This document shows positions 12,101-18,146 of a DNA stretch of 64,000 bases, one piece after another. The notes under the pieces are model-generated. The model was not told the origin of the DNA. It did no database searches and saw only the letters and a list, made by a program, of their open reading frames with translations. The first letter of the stretch is position 1. Each line of letters opens with the position of its first letter. A program made the translations under genes and the position numbers. Origin of the DNA: Nymphalis io (lineage: Eukaryota; Arthropoda; Insecta; Lepidoptera; Nymphalidae); contig NC_065893.1 of the NCBI RefSeq assembly GCF_905147045.1, forward strand, positions 4,464,001 through 4,528,000. Direction: 5' to 3'.

Positions 12101-13762
12101 TACATTATGATATTCTTAAAAGTATTTATTTATTATACCTGTCATTTCTACTGTGTCGTTACGTGGCATTGCTATTATATTGTAACAAGCTTCAATTTGT
12201 TGAGCCACAAGCGGACGTGTTGGAGCCATAAATATAATTTTTCCCGTTGGATACCAACGATAGAAGTTGAACATCACTACAGCTGCAATGAATGTCTTAC
12301 CCAATCCAGTTGGAAGACTTACCTGATTTAAGAAAGTATTCATAATTTTTTTATATTACTAAAATTACATTAAATTATATAAATAGTAGGTAATTAAATG
12401 AAATATTATACATAAAAATATATTAGGTTATTAAATAAAAATGATATTAATATAATAGATAGACGAGTTTAAATAAAGTAATTAAAGAATTTAAGGCCAT
12501 ATCTAAAGAATAACAGATTATAAGTTAACATAAATAAAATAATGTGAAAAAATTACCATGACTGAAGACTTACTAGAGTATTTTTTGAAAGAGCAGCTCT
12601 GACAATGTTGTACTGGTAATCTCTTATTGGGTAGTTTGTAGGATAGATCCATGTTTTGCCTGTTAGCTTATCAAACCCTTTGATTTCTTCATCACAACAA
12701 AGAGCACTAAAAAAATCAGTTATTTATTATAGTTATTACCTTCTAATATTTGGTTGCATTTGTCTTTGCTTTTGGGCACTGTATGTCTGATTAAATAGAA
12801 ACCTTGTCCAGTTGCATGTGTATTCAAGTTTTTGACCTATAAAATAGTACCACTAAATCAATGAATTTATAGAAAATAGTAAACTAAAAGACGGCTTTGG
12901 CAAATGTAAATTTCCCTAACTGTATTGTTACCTAAGGCACCTTAACCTGCCTTGTCTCAAACACAGGTGAAACTGAGGGCAGAAACTAGTATTATAATAA
13001 AAGATTAACTAATTATGAATATGTAGATTCTATTAAGTCTTTAAATAAAGAATTGACTACATTCCGATAAGATTGTTTCAAGTATAGACATTTTATTATT
13101 TGTTTCTCCAGTTATTGGAGTTGAAAGAACTTTTTAGTAAGAAATGAACATATCTTAATTTAACATTAAAAAAATTCAATGGTTTCTTAGCATTAGTATT
13201 ATTAGATTAACACCTATATTTGATATATATTCTTATATATATATATATTATTGTTAGATAATACTATCAGTCTATTACCATTAAATTATATTTAATTATG
13301 TATTTATAATGATATTGGCATAAATTATTCATTTTAGGCATGTAAAAGATAACATTACATTTTTGTTACTTAATGGGTATTAATCCTATGTACATGTAGA
13401 AAGCTTAATTTTAAAATTGAAATATGGTCCAATCTCAACTTGGTTATATCTTTAACTATACGACCAACTTGTATCATGTCATCTGTGTTGATGTAACTTA
13501 AAATTTTCTTTTTTACTAAGATATTTGTTTATTTTACATATATCTGATTTACATGGATATGGACAGCAACATACTACACTTGTAAAAGAAAATTAACGTC
13601 CGTATTATTGTTACAAATCATTAATTACCTCACGTTTAGGGCATCTTCAGTGTTACTTTTGTTTCCATTGGTGTCTCTGAACGAAAAGTTTTCAAAATGT
13701 GCGAACACTGATGATTCGTCAAAAACTTCATCGTCGTCTAAGTCATCACTGTTTATTTCCAT
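10..13762 (-). CDS. Fancm: FANCM orthologue, DNA-translocating helicase (16 exons, 3' end off window)
   Basis: Fork-remodelling SF2 translocase of the Fanconi anaemia pathway; acts in the nucleus on stalled forks and interstrand crosslinks. Exons in transcript order: 13762-13629, 12706-12574, 12322-12139, 11948-11683, 11606-11460, 11171-11047, 10625-10382, 9387-9279, 8247-8146, 7598-7418, 6091-6022, 5225-5037, 3737-3317, 2941-678, 604-429, 112-10. I checked each junction for GT/AG and phase; the join gives 4,848 nt, 1,616 codons with no stop. Helicase motifs: Walker A GLGKT (residues 95-99), DEAH (195-198), SATPG (227-231), TCVGEEGLD (511-519), QRCGRTGR (541-548). The family-typical WIYPTNYPIRDYQ sits before Walker A. 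The conserved late motif QAIYLKSVKSP spans exons 15-16. The protein continues past the left edge, so presence of a C-terminal ERCC4-like/HhH region cannot be judged. Nearly every intron over 280 bp holds a repeat. Neighbour: ERCC1, divergent. Confidence 0.95.
113..428. repeat. Fancm intron 15 with RTE-like tail bounded by a 15-bp inverted repeat
   Basis: AACTAGTTTTCGCCC at 237-251 is repeated inverted and perfect at 346-360. Read on the minus strand the block runs from a 'ttttcgccc' start through 'ttcaagcttgtttcat' and 'ggtttagtggtttagcc', the order seen in RTE-type LINE 3' tails, then meets a second inverted start. It may be two tails head to head or a foldback derivative. Similar single tails lie near 5262-5300, 24018-24186 and 37961-38045. 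Confidence 0.55.
429..604 (-). CDS. Fancm: Fancm exon 15 (conserved late acidic motif)
   Basis: Residues 1524-1581: KKKASEFLDLEAELSEDDKY, then an acidic run and DIQAIYLKSV. The 'FLD.EAELS' and 'AIYLKS' motifs recur near this place in FANCM and yeast Mph1, which supports the orthology of this 3' part. Acceptor gtttttag|A, donor TCAA|GTACGT (two-base split codon). Confidence 0.92.
678..2941 (-). CDS. Fancm: Fancm exon 14 (large acidic region with tandem duplication)
   Basis: Residues 769-1523, 2,264 nt uninterrupted. Begins FASQDLQSQNVFLSPVKAKP after acceptor tttctag|A. The stretch is rich in D, E, N, S and K and looks disordered. Visible elements, N to C: SPFKKDGDIRTLF; a cysteine cluster CX2CX3CXC at residues 862-871; two DIFADS motifs; three TSPI[IL]C[ST]Q motifs; a tandem duplication of about 109 residues; two IVISDSDDED-type SUMO-interaction-like motifs; a final TFSDSDDDF. 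The donor ACA|GTGAGT at 678 joins in phase to exon 15. The family usually has a long poorly conserved middle, so the reading frame rather than homology supports much of this exon. Confidence 0.93.
1115..1770 (-). repeat. Fancm: Tandem duplication inside Fancm exon 14 (two ~327-bp units)
   Basis: Unit A about 1770-1443 and unit B about 1442-1115. Landmarks are offset by 327-330 bp: the TSPI[I]CTQRDKT block (1700 versus 1370), the SDSD block (about 1590 versus 1265) and the NK.GNKP.KRK.ED block. The copies differ at many residues but stay in frame, so this is an old duplication retained as protein. The offset changes by one codon between landmarks. Confidence 0.88.
3317..3737 (-). CDS. Fancm: Fancm exon 13 (likely MHF-binding region)
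   Basis: Residues 629-768. GQTNLRSMLSRKDSKSTTNQ, then NEWITKNEFDKLYPKGYREC and later LLKLSTWIHSQRN with GHSEDTEILTAVMKISEG. The 'W...(F/E)..L' opening and the 'W...HS....ltavMk..E' block resemble the segment of vertebrate FANCM that binds the MHF1-MHF2 histone-fold pair; that function is inferred from position. Acceptor attaaag|G; donor CCAA|GTATGT, leaving one base. Confidence 0.9.
3830..4121 (+). mobile_element. SINE-C copy, near full length (Fancm intron 12)
   Basis: Starts ACTGGTGGTAGGGCTTTGTG and ends in 'ttctataaaaaaaaa', an A-rich tail. The same about 290-bp sequence recurs at 31389, 44850 and 46117 and as fragments elsewhere. Antisense to Fancm. I call it SINE-like because no ORF is present and I did not find tRNA boxes in it; it could be the 3' end of a LINE. 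Confidence 0.8.
4659..4955 (+). mobile_element. SINE-B copy, full length (tRNA-derived)
   Basis: A tRNA-like head (GAGATGGCCCAGTGGTAAGA as A box region; GGTTTCAAACCCGGG as B box) is followed by a body with 'ggaaaacatcgtgaggaaacctgcatg' in two parts and the tail 'cagcagtgggacatt'. Other copies: 17837, 29851, 35703, 50592 and fragments. Lies beside SINE-C in Fancm intron 12 and is antisense to the gene. Confidence 0.85.
5037..5225 (-). CDS. Fancm: Fancm exon 12 (end of helicase core)
   Basis: Residues 566-628: TLKESMRQRDGLNQKILASK, then SLYQMNPRMLPRDMTPECQK. Matches the family block in which 'Y...PRM.P....P....M.I' follows motif VI. Acceptor gttttag|A, donor AAA|GTAAGT. An open frame continues into the intron but is not conserved. 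Confidence 0.92.
5262..5300 (+). repeat. RTE-like tail fragment
   Basis: 'actaattttcgcccgcaact' followed by 'tcgcccgcgt' resembles the start of the RTE-type 3' tails at 237 and 37961. Short, in Fancm intron 11. Confidence 0.4.
5412..5540. repeat. (CATA)n microsatellite with TACG variants
   Basis: About 129 bp of pure tetranucleotide CATA, interrupted in its centre by a run of CGTA units. It produces artificial ORFs of repeating MYVC on one strand and HTYI on the other. In Fancm intron 11, about 190 bp from exon 12. Confidence 0.97.
6022..6091 (-). CDS. Fancm: Fancm exon 11 (motif VI)
   Basis: Residues 542-565: motif VI completed as QRCGRTGR, then ERGGQVFILVTEGKEHQ. Cys543 stands where I recall Met in vertebrate FANCM (QRMGRTGR); the catalytic arginines are kept. 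Acceptor gcgtag|G, donor CAG|GTATTG. The exon is only 70 bp and GC-rich like exon 10. Confidence 0.93.
6243..6610 (-). mobile_element. SINE-D copy, full length (tRNA-derived)
   Basis: On the minus strand it starts GACTGCCTCGTTGGTCTAG (A box) with GAGTTCAAATCC as B box, then a long body ending 'accgatttcggtctggagg'-like sequence near 6250. A second copy is at 38173-38500 and a 3' fragment at 60851-60983. Same orientation as Fancm, intron 10. Confidence 0.8.
6692..6953 (-). mobile_element. SINE-A copy (tRNA-derived, ATT tail)
   Basis: On the minus strand: head with GACGAGCCGG, B box GGTTCGATTCCCACCC, body with 'acatgtctgtttgtc', then 'cccgggatattattatt' tail. The A-box segment is shortened relative to other copies. 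Fancm intron 10, sense to the gene. Confidence 0.83.
7418..7598 (-). CDS. Fancm: Fancm exon 10 (motif V, GC-rich)
   Basis: Residues 482-541: GKDKCAVSQKQQLRAMRAFR, then NALVCTCVGEEGLDVGAVDL (motif V) and ACFDVATRSPARLVQR. Far more GC-rich than every other exon; third positions are mostly G or C here. The acceptor (gccgaag|GC) has a poor pyrimidine tract and is chosen for phase, so the exact 5' edge is less sure than the rest. Donor CAGAG|GTACGC. Confidence 0.9.
7770..7910. repeat. Possible degenerate dispersed repeat (Fancm intron 9)
   Basis: The block 'gaacccactgactgactcac' followed by 'gaaattttacaaagttactc', 'gacgtagacgctcactaaga' and 'ggaaatttcaa' resembles a sequence I remember as common in insect genomes. 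There is no second copy in the window, so this rests on memory only. Confidence 0.3.
8146..8247 (-). CDS. Fancm: Fancm exon 9 (motif IV region)
   Basis: Residues 448-481: FCEYRESVHLVHCLLLQCRP then LIVPQMFVGQGAS. 'F.EYR.SV' and 'FVGQG' are standard FANCM-family motifs, so this short exon was sought between exons 8 and 10 and found in phase. Acceptor gttttcag|T, donor TCCG|GTGAGT. Confidence 0.93.
8466..8713 (-). mobile_element. SINE-A copy in Fancm intron 8
   Basis: Full copy reading on the minus strand from the tRNA-like head at 8713 to 'gtcccaag' at 8468. It splits an older repeat whose halves lie at 8408-8460 and 8722-8800 (compare 9745-9850). Sense to the gene. Confidence 0.85.
9279..9387 (-). 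CDS. Fancm: Fancm exon 8 (start of second helicase lobe)
   Basis: Residues 412-447: MPQNLTFGHPKFYKLKEIML, EHFNNAKQKGEETKAI. The 'HPKFYKLKEIMLEHF' block is the conserved entry to the helicase C lobe. Acceptor caatttcag|A, donor ATAG|GTATGA, leaving one base completed by exon 9. Not evident from long ORFs. Confidence 0.93.
9730..9850. repeat. Second copy of an old intronic repeat
   Basis: 'cagattgattaaaatttgaa' ... 'ttttgcatgctgagtttgca' ... 'attgtgttcatgtat' matches the two halves around the SINE-A in intron 8 ('gattgaataaaatgtgag', 'ttttgcatgctgtgttggca', 'attgtgttcatgtat'). Either a dispersed element or a local intronic duplication between introns 7 and 8. Confidence 0.6.
9948..10228 (-). 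mobile_element. SINE-A copy in Fancm intron 7
   Basis: Minus-orientation copy with an (AAT)n tail at its left end (9948-9968) and the tRNA-like head at the right. Third SINE-A in the gene, all in the sense direction. It has a short internal duplication ('agagcttgtaagcagagcttgta'). Confidence 0.83.
10255..10345 (+). mobile_element. LINE 3'-terminal fragment
   Basis: The 60-bp block starting GGCCGTCGTCGCGTTTGGAC is almost identical to the 3' end of the LINE fragment in ERCC1 intron 4 (16361-16447), and both end in A-rich tails. A 5'-truncated insertion, about 40 bp from the donor of Fancm exon 7. Confidence 0.75.
10382..10625 (-). CDS. Fancm: Fancm exon 7 (insert domain)
   Basis: Residues 330-411. 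Opens RHPQHNYIMKDFTLLIALFH and continues GFELLVKHGSRVFLNYFDEH, followed by a helical stretch ending LPDGTIPE. Acceptor atttccag|A; donor GAA|GTAAGT. An open frame runs on into the intron, but the donor and the phase of exon 8 place the end at 10382. A LINE 3' tail (10255-10345) lies about 40 bp past the donor. Confidence 0.93.
11047..11171 (-). CDS. Fancm: Fancm exon 6 (insert domain between helicase lobes)
   Basis: Residues 289-329: ILDKYARRLKQLNILSQDVG, NLTKGRIVMLYKEFQTKERG. Helical segment between the two RecA-like lobes, where FANCM/Mph1/Hef proteins carry an inserted domain. Acceptor atatttcag|A, donor CCAG|GTATTT (two-base split codon). Confidence 0.92.
11308..11424 (-). mobile_element. 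SINE-C 5' fragment in Fancm intron 5
   Basis: Reads on the minus strand 'ctggtggtagagctttgtgc' through 'accgcaaaacagcagtacct' to 'gaagtttgaatcctg'. Truncated at its 3' end. Sits about 35 bp inside the donor of exon 5. Confidence 0.75.
11460..11606 (-). CDS. Fancm: Fancm exon 5 (helicase core, post-motif III)
   Basis: Residues 240-288: VVKNLHIAHLELRNENSIDV, then a SYSHSRK segment and VIPLGSELTQL. The pattern 'I..LELR.E.S.DV..YSH.R' is typical of FANCM. Acceptor catttaag|G, donor GAG|GTGAGT. A SINE-C fragment begins about 35 bp beyond the donor in the following intron. Confidence 0.93.
11683..11948 (-). CDS. Fancm: Fancm exon 4 (DEAH box and SATPG)
   Basis: Residues 151-239. Contains FFATPQVIYNDI, the DEAH box (195-198) in VVDEAHRARGNYAYCQ and motif III LALSATPGS. 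FANCM is one of the DEAH-type members of SF2 and this agrees. Acceptor tttttacag|G, donor AAT|GTAAGT. Confidence 0.97.
12139..12322 (-). CDS. Fancm: Fancm exon 3 (Walker A / motif I)
   Basis: Residues 90-150. Carries motif I PTGLGKTF with catalytic Lys98, then FNFYRWYPTGKIIFMAPTRP and the LVAQQIEACY motif Ia. Acceptor ttaaatcag|G; donor ACAG|GTATAA leaves one base. Confidence 0.97.
12574..12706 (-). CDS. Fancm: Fancm exon 2 (pre-Walker A helicase segment)
   Basis: Encodes residues 45-89 with the FANCM signature GFDKLTGKTWIYPTNYP followed by IRDYQYNIVRAALSKNTL, the Q-motif-like region before motif I. Acceptor tttttag|T, donor CTA|GTAAGT. It was too short and lacked an early Met, so it is visible only by translating the minus strand directly. 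Confidence 0.95.
13629..13762 (-). CDS. Fancm: Fancm exon 1 (start codon, residues 1-44)
   Basis: Begins with ATG in an AAAATGG context; reads MEINSDDLDDDEVFDESSVF and onward, an acidic N-terminus typical of the family. The donor is G|GTAATT, leaving a two-base split codon. Chosen as start because it is the only ATG that joins in phase to exon 2 and no open frame extends upstream. A transcript could show a 5' UTR exon upstream. Confidence 0.88.
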
Positions 13763-14583
13763 TTTTATTAACTGATTTGTTTTTTTTTCGGCAAATTAAT
13801 GTGTATTAAAAATATCTAAAAACTTTAACATTTTCCGTGACATTGTATTAAAATATAACTATAAATCGTGCGTCATATTTTTATTTAATAATAAATACAC
13901 TTTTTATTAGTACACTTCAAAATTTTCTGTCTCAAAAGCCGAAACCATACAAATACAAGTTCAATGATGTATAACAAACCATAAACATATTTTAATGAAC
14001 TTGAATTGTCACTTTAACATCTGATTTTTAGCTGTCAGTAGGAAAACAGAGTAGGTACATAACCACTGTGGTTTAAGAAGGACAATGGAGTGCAGAAATA
14101 ACGAGAACGATAATCAATAATAAAATACTAAAAACAACCGAAAATGTAATGAAACATTTGAAATAAGGGTTACGTAAATTGCAAGAAATTAATAATAAAG
14201 AGCTTATTTATTTGGATTAATAAATTGAACAGAATAATTTAGAAACACCGCCTTTCTTTTTAATTCCACTTAATCAATCGTTACTTCATTTTTGACCCTC
14301 CAAAGTCTATGTGCTGATGCAGCATAGGCGTTTCACAAATTCGTACACACAATTTTTCGACAATTTTATAATACTTGCGTATTATTTGTTACCTACAAAA
14401 TGATTTGTTAGCGAATTACAAAAAAAAACCAATATGGCAACATTTTTTAAGTGTCTTCTAGACTCCAGCACTAAAGTGAGTTTGTCAAAAATTTGAAATA
14501 TAAATATTTGAATTTTTTAAGACAACATTGAATTGTAAGTACAATACATTGTTTATGTATTAAAAAAAAAAATTAGGCCCAAA
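13763..14583. promoter_or_regulatory. Shared intergenic region between Fancm and Ercc1 (likely bidirectional promoter)
   Basis: 821 bp separate the two divergent start codons. The sequence is AT-rich with no SINE or LINE copy, in contrast to the introns on both sides. I see no obvious TATA box at a fixed distance and no CpG island. Transcription starts cannot be placed from sequence alone; a bidirectional promoter is inferred from the head-to-head layout. Confidence 0.6.
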
Positions 14584-14680
14584 ATGGAATTAGAAGACGG
14601 GTTCGATGACATTTTAGCAGAAATAAGTGAACCGTCATCACCAAAGAAATTGAAAACTGAGCCAGATTTAGAACAGCCAG
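14584..14680 (+). CDS. Ercc1: Ercc1 exon 1 (start codon)
   Basis: Residues 1-32: MELEDGFDDILAEISEPSSP, then KKLKTEPDLEQP, a short acidic-basic leader with an SPKK site that could serve nuclear import. Donor CCAG|GTTTTT is weak but the only one that keeps phase. Confidence 0.85.
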
Positions 14681-17664
14681 GTTTTTCACAATTTTTGTTT
14701 TATTATTATTTTGCATTATGGATTTATATTATTTGTGTATAATATTGTTACACTTTTAGGCACTTCCAAGTCTTCTGTATCAAGAACACACTGTGTTATA
14801 GTTAATCAAAAACAGGTACATTTTATCAAATTACTGACATTTTTATTATTAATATTTGTAATTGATAAAGTTTATTGTTTAATAAAAATATGAAATATAC
14901 AATTTTAGCGCGGAAACCCACTATTAAAATATGTTACTAGTGTACCTTGGGAGTATGATGATATTATTCCAGATTATGAAATAGGCAAAACCATATGTAT
15001 TCTTTTCTTATCTGTAAAGTATCACAACCTTAATCCAGATTATATAAATAACAGATTAAAAGAATTGGGAAAGAAATATGACCTCCGGGTACTGTTAGTA
15101 CAGGTAATTGAATCATTTAATTTTATTAAATGTCTACTTTGTATTTTCATCATATGTAAAAAAAAAAATACTGTACATAAACCTTTATATTTTATAGGTT
15201 GATTTAAAAGAGCCACACTCAATTTTAAAAAATCTTACCCGAATATGTCTCCTGACTGACATGACTCTCATGTTAGCATGGAGTCCAGAAGAGGCGGCAA
15301 AGATAATTGAAAACTATAAAATATTTGAAAATAAACCGCCTGATAAAATTATGGAGAAAATTGAAAATGATCCACATCAGAAAGTAAGCTTTACTTTTGT
15401 TAATTCCTCTATTATTATTTATCAGTAGCTAACAGCTATATTTGTTACTTGCTATTTACAACATTGCTTCTCTTATCATTAAGAAATGAAAGAATTTTTG
15501 TACATTTTCAAAACCAATAAAAATAGACATTTCACTTATCCTACAACACAATCAATTTCTTTTGCTATGGAAAAAGATTTTAATAAGAATTACTCCATTC
15601 TTTTGAGTTTAAGTAAAGGATAACTATCAATTCACTTGCTTTCATATTTACATTATCAGCAGGAATACAATAACATAATTATTATTTTTTTCTTTTCTGG
15701 CGACCATATAATAATAAAACATTTTATATAAAGTTAACATTGTATACCCTATTCCTATTGGAGTAGGAGTAAAGGTAAACCAGCCAAAGATTTTCCTTAT
15801 TGTTCTGTTGTATTACACACTACAAACAGTTGTTGATTAATTTACCTTTATTTATAATGCAACGCCATTCCACTTAACTAGTTATAACCACATTAATTTA
15901 ACTTTGAGTGGTACATAAATTTTGAGTGGTACCCACCCAAACGGGCCTGCACAAAACCCTACCACCAGGGAATTAATGATTCTAGATCTCGACCAATGAT
16001 ATCGCATGTATCTATACTTAGATTAAAGTTATCTCGTAATCTATAATTATCTTTCTATCGACTGTATCACGGCGAGTGCTCTGAGGAATTATTCTCTCTA
16101 ATTCCTGCTTCCCCCTTCCTTCTTAAGTCCACTCGAGCTGGATCTCGATGTCACCGCCTAACTGTGACATCAATTCCATCGCGAACAAAGAAATTTGGCA
16201 ACTCCTTTCTTTGTCGCACTTCCAAAAAATGGAATTCCTTACCAGCACACGTGTTCCCCTGCTCTTACAACCCGGGTTCCTTCAAACGAGGCGTGAAGAG
16301 GCATCTTGCGGGCCGGCAAGGCGAAGGCAGCTAGTGCAGAACGTTTTTCCCGTCTGTACTGGCCGTCGTCGCGTTTGGACTCTACTACCACTTACCATCA
16401 GGTGGAGTAGAGTCATTTGCCCTCCCGGCCAAAATTAAAAAAAAAACAATCATTGTATTGATTGTGACGGCTTATAAAGCATTAGCATTTGAGACGTGTT
16501 GGCGACAGTCTGCTTTATCTTTGCTAATGCCTGTCTTACGACCATGTATGATCTTTGTACAATAGTTTGCGGGGCAACTAGCAATCTGTAAATAACAATA
16601 AATTATTAATTGTAATTCATTTTAATATCTACTTATCACTGTGATATTACTTATACTTGTAACCATATTAAATAATTTGAAGTAAATTGAAATTAATGAA
16701 TAACTGTATGAGAAAGCTTATGTATGTTTTGCTTTAATGTTGGACACAAAATGATAAAATGTGTTTTACTGATTGACAAATTATGTCCATAATAACGAGT
16801 AGCAAAAGTTCATGCAGGTAGTAGTTAGGGTTAGGGTTTCCGAGTCCAATGTTTATTAATAACTCAATAATCTAACTTCTAGAGGTTAGAAATATTAGAA
16901 GTGGGCACTTTCTGTTAATGTTAATAATAGGATTATTACTAAGGGCAATTTTTGCATTTATTTAAACAGTTACTAAATACTCACTCGTAACTAGTCATCT
17001 TGTGGTAACGTCGCTGAAACTAGCCGACAGATGAAATTGTCGAGCCGCAACTTTTCTACGAGATTGCACTTCTTTGTAACTTCTATATAACGCTAAAACG
17101 CATTAAGATAAAATTTGGTATGCTGGGTAATTAAAGATACCCACAAAAGTTAGTGAGCACAATAATGCGGTGCAGAAATTTAAAGCATGTTTCCACTTAA
17201 TTGTGAAAATTCCTAGCATAAATAGTGCAAACTTAAGTTAAATCAGATGTCATACGTAATAAAATAAAGTTTATAGTGTAATCTTATTGCTAATTTTACT
17301 TATTTAATATTATATGATAATTATATGAACTGTTATTTGTCATATGAATTTTTATTTTATAACCCTTTTTATGTTATAGATAGTGAATGCCTTGTCATCA
17401 ATAAAGCCAGTTAATAAAACGGATGCGATGACACTAATTACTAAATTTGGTACCCTGGAGAATATTATTAAAGCTTCTGAAAACCAACTCGCTGAATGTC
17501 CGGGTTTTGCGGCAACTAAGGCTAAGAAGCTATACAGTGCCCTTCACGAACCTTTCTTAAAAAGAAATGAAAAAATTGAGGCTCAAAACAAGCCAGATGA
17601 ATTTTCAGATAATCTTTGCTTAGAAGATATAGAAAAAATCGAAAATGATATAAAAAACCATTAA
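14584..17664 (+). CDS. Ercc1: ERCC1, DNA excision repair protein (complete, 5 exons)
   Basis: Non-catalytic partner of XPF (mei-9 in Drosophila); the heterodimer cuts 5' of lesions in nucleotide excision repair and unhooks interstrand crosslinks. Exons 14584-14680, 14760-14815, 14909-15103, 15198-15383, 17380-17664 join in phase to 272 aa plus TAA. Residues 52-178 form the central nuclease-like fold, with PWEYDDIIPDYEIG, KYHNLNPDYINNRL, LRVLLVQVDLKEP and LAWSPEEAAKIIE. Residues 179-272 carry the tandem helix-hairpin-helix region (VNALSSIKPVNKTDAMTLIT, ECPGFAATKAKKLYSALHEP) that pairs with XPF. Length is close to the vertebrate protein (about 297 aa) with a shorter N-terminus. The start is the first ATG, acidic MELEDGFDDILAEI. 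Intron 4 (2 kb) holds a LINE end; AATAAA at 17687-17692 is a likely poly(A) signal. Confidence 0.96.
14760..14815 (+). CDS. Ercc1: Ercc1 exon 2
   Basis: 56 bp, residues 33-51: GTSKSSVSRTHCVIVNQKQ, the family's 'VLVN.RQ' segment before the central domain. Acceptor cttttag|G, donor CAG|GTACAT. Confidence 0.92.
14909..15103 (+). CDS. Ercc1: Ercc1 exon 3 (central domain, first half)
   Basis: Residues 52-116: RGNPLLKYVTSVPWEYDDII onward to LRVLLVQ. Nearly every position matches the ERCC1 signature, including the 'RGNP.LK.....PWE' opening. Acceptor attttag|C, donor CAG|GTAATT. Confidence 0.96.
15198..15383 (+). CDS. Ercc1: Ercc1 exon 4 (central domain, second half)
   Basis: Residues 117-178: VDLKEPHSILKNLTRICLLT, then TLMLAWSPEEAAKIIENYKI. 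Acceptor ttatag|G, donor AAA|GTAAGC. Equivalent to the XPF nuclease fold without the metal-binding residues. Confidence 0.96.
15925..15968 (-). mobile_element. SINE-C 5' fragment (Ercc1 intron 4)
   Basis: Minus strand reads CTGGTGGTAGGGTTTTGTGC then 'aggcccgtttgggtgggtac', the first 44 bp of SINE-C with several changes. Confidence 0.65.
16137..16447 (+). mobile_element. LINE 3' end with reverse-transcriptase C-terminal remnant
   Basis: Frame 3 relative to 16137 reads GSRCHRLTVTSIPSRTKKFG, then KKWNSLPAHVFPCSYNPGSF and KRGVKRHLAGRQGEGS ending in TAG near 16332. This is the usual extreme C-terminus of non-LTR reverse transcriptases ('W N . L P . . V F'). A 3' UTR (GGCCGTCGTCGCGTTTGGAC at 16361) and an A-rich tail at about 16435-16447 follow. 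Heavily 5'-truncated, on the sense strand of Ercc1. The overlapping Met-initiated frame at 16148 is not the coding frame. Confidence 0.75.
17380..17664 (+). CDS. Ercc1: Ercc1 exon 5 (HhH2 domain, stop)
   Basis: Residues 179-272: IVNALSSIKPVNKTDAMTLI, two helix-hairpin-helix motifs, LHEPFLKR, then a charged 30-residue tail ending IKNH. The tail past 'HEPFL' is longer than I recall for vertebrates. Acceptor gttatag|A; TAA at 17662-17664. Confidence 0.96.
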   Translation: MVNALSSIKPVNKTDAMTLITKFGTLENIIKASENQLAECPGFAATKAKKLYSALHEPFLKRNEKIEAQNKPDEFSDNLCLEDIEKIENDIKNH

Positions 17665-17836
17665 TATGATTTGATTGATACGTGTTAATAAAAACTTTAT
17701 AGATTTTGTTTTTTACTTTTTTAAATTATTATTCCTTAAAAATAAGATTAAAAACGAGAAATAGATCATCTTTTAAAATGATAACATTATTCATTTCTGC
17801 ATATAGCATTTTTTGACTTTTTATTTAAACTTACAG

Positions 17837-18146
17837 TAAAAGTAACAGCCTGCTAATGTCCCACTGCTGGGCAAAGGCCTCCTCTCGCTTTTTGGGGAGA
17901 AGGTTTAGAGCTTATTCCACCACGCTGCTTCAATGCGGGTTAGTAGAATACACATGTGACATAATTTCAATGAAATTAGACGCATGCAGGTGTCCTCACG
18001 ATGTTTTCCTTCACCGTCAAGCACGAGATGAATTATAATTATAAATTAAGCACATGAAAATTCAGTGGTGCTTGCCCGGGTTTGAACCCACGATCATCGG
18101 TTAAGATTCACGCGTTCTAACCACTAGGCCATCTCGGCTTTTTTTT
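17837..18146 (-). mobile_element. SINE-B copy, full length, just downstream of Ercc1
   Basis: Tail 'aatgtcccactgctgggc' at the left and tRNA-like head with GGTTTGAACCCACGATC-type B box and 'actaggccatctcggc' A-box end at the right. About 150 bp beyond the Ercc1 poly(A) signal. Confidence 0.87.

Noticed and set aside
14533..14576. Possible tiny 5' UTR intron of ERCC1 (gtaagt ... ttag)
   Set aside because: About 42 bp, shorter than typical insect introns, and no evidence it is transcribed.
16148..16438. 96-codon ORF in ERCC1 intron 4
   Set aside because: Wrong frame over a LINE 3' end; the adjacent frame gives the reverse-transcriptase C-terminus.
16815..16850. 'gttagggttagggttt' as telomere-like repeat
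   Set aside because: Only two and a half units and not the TTAGG insect telomere repeat; chance.
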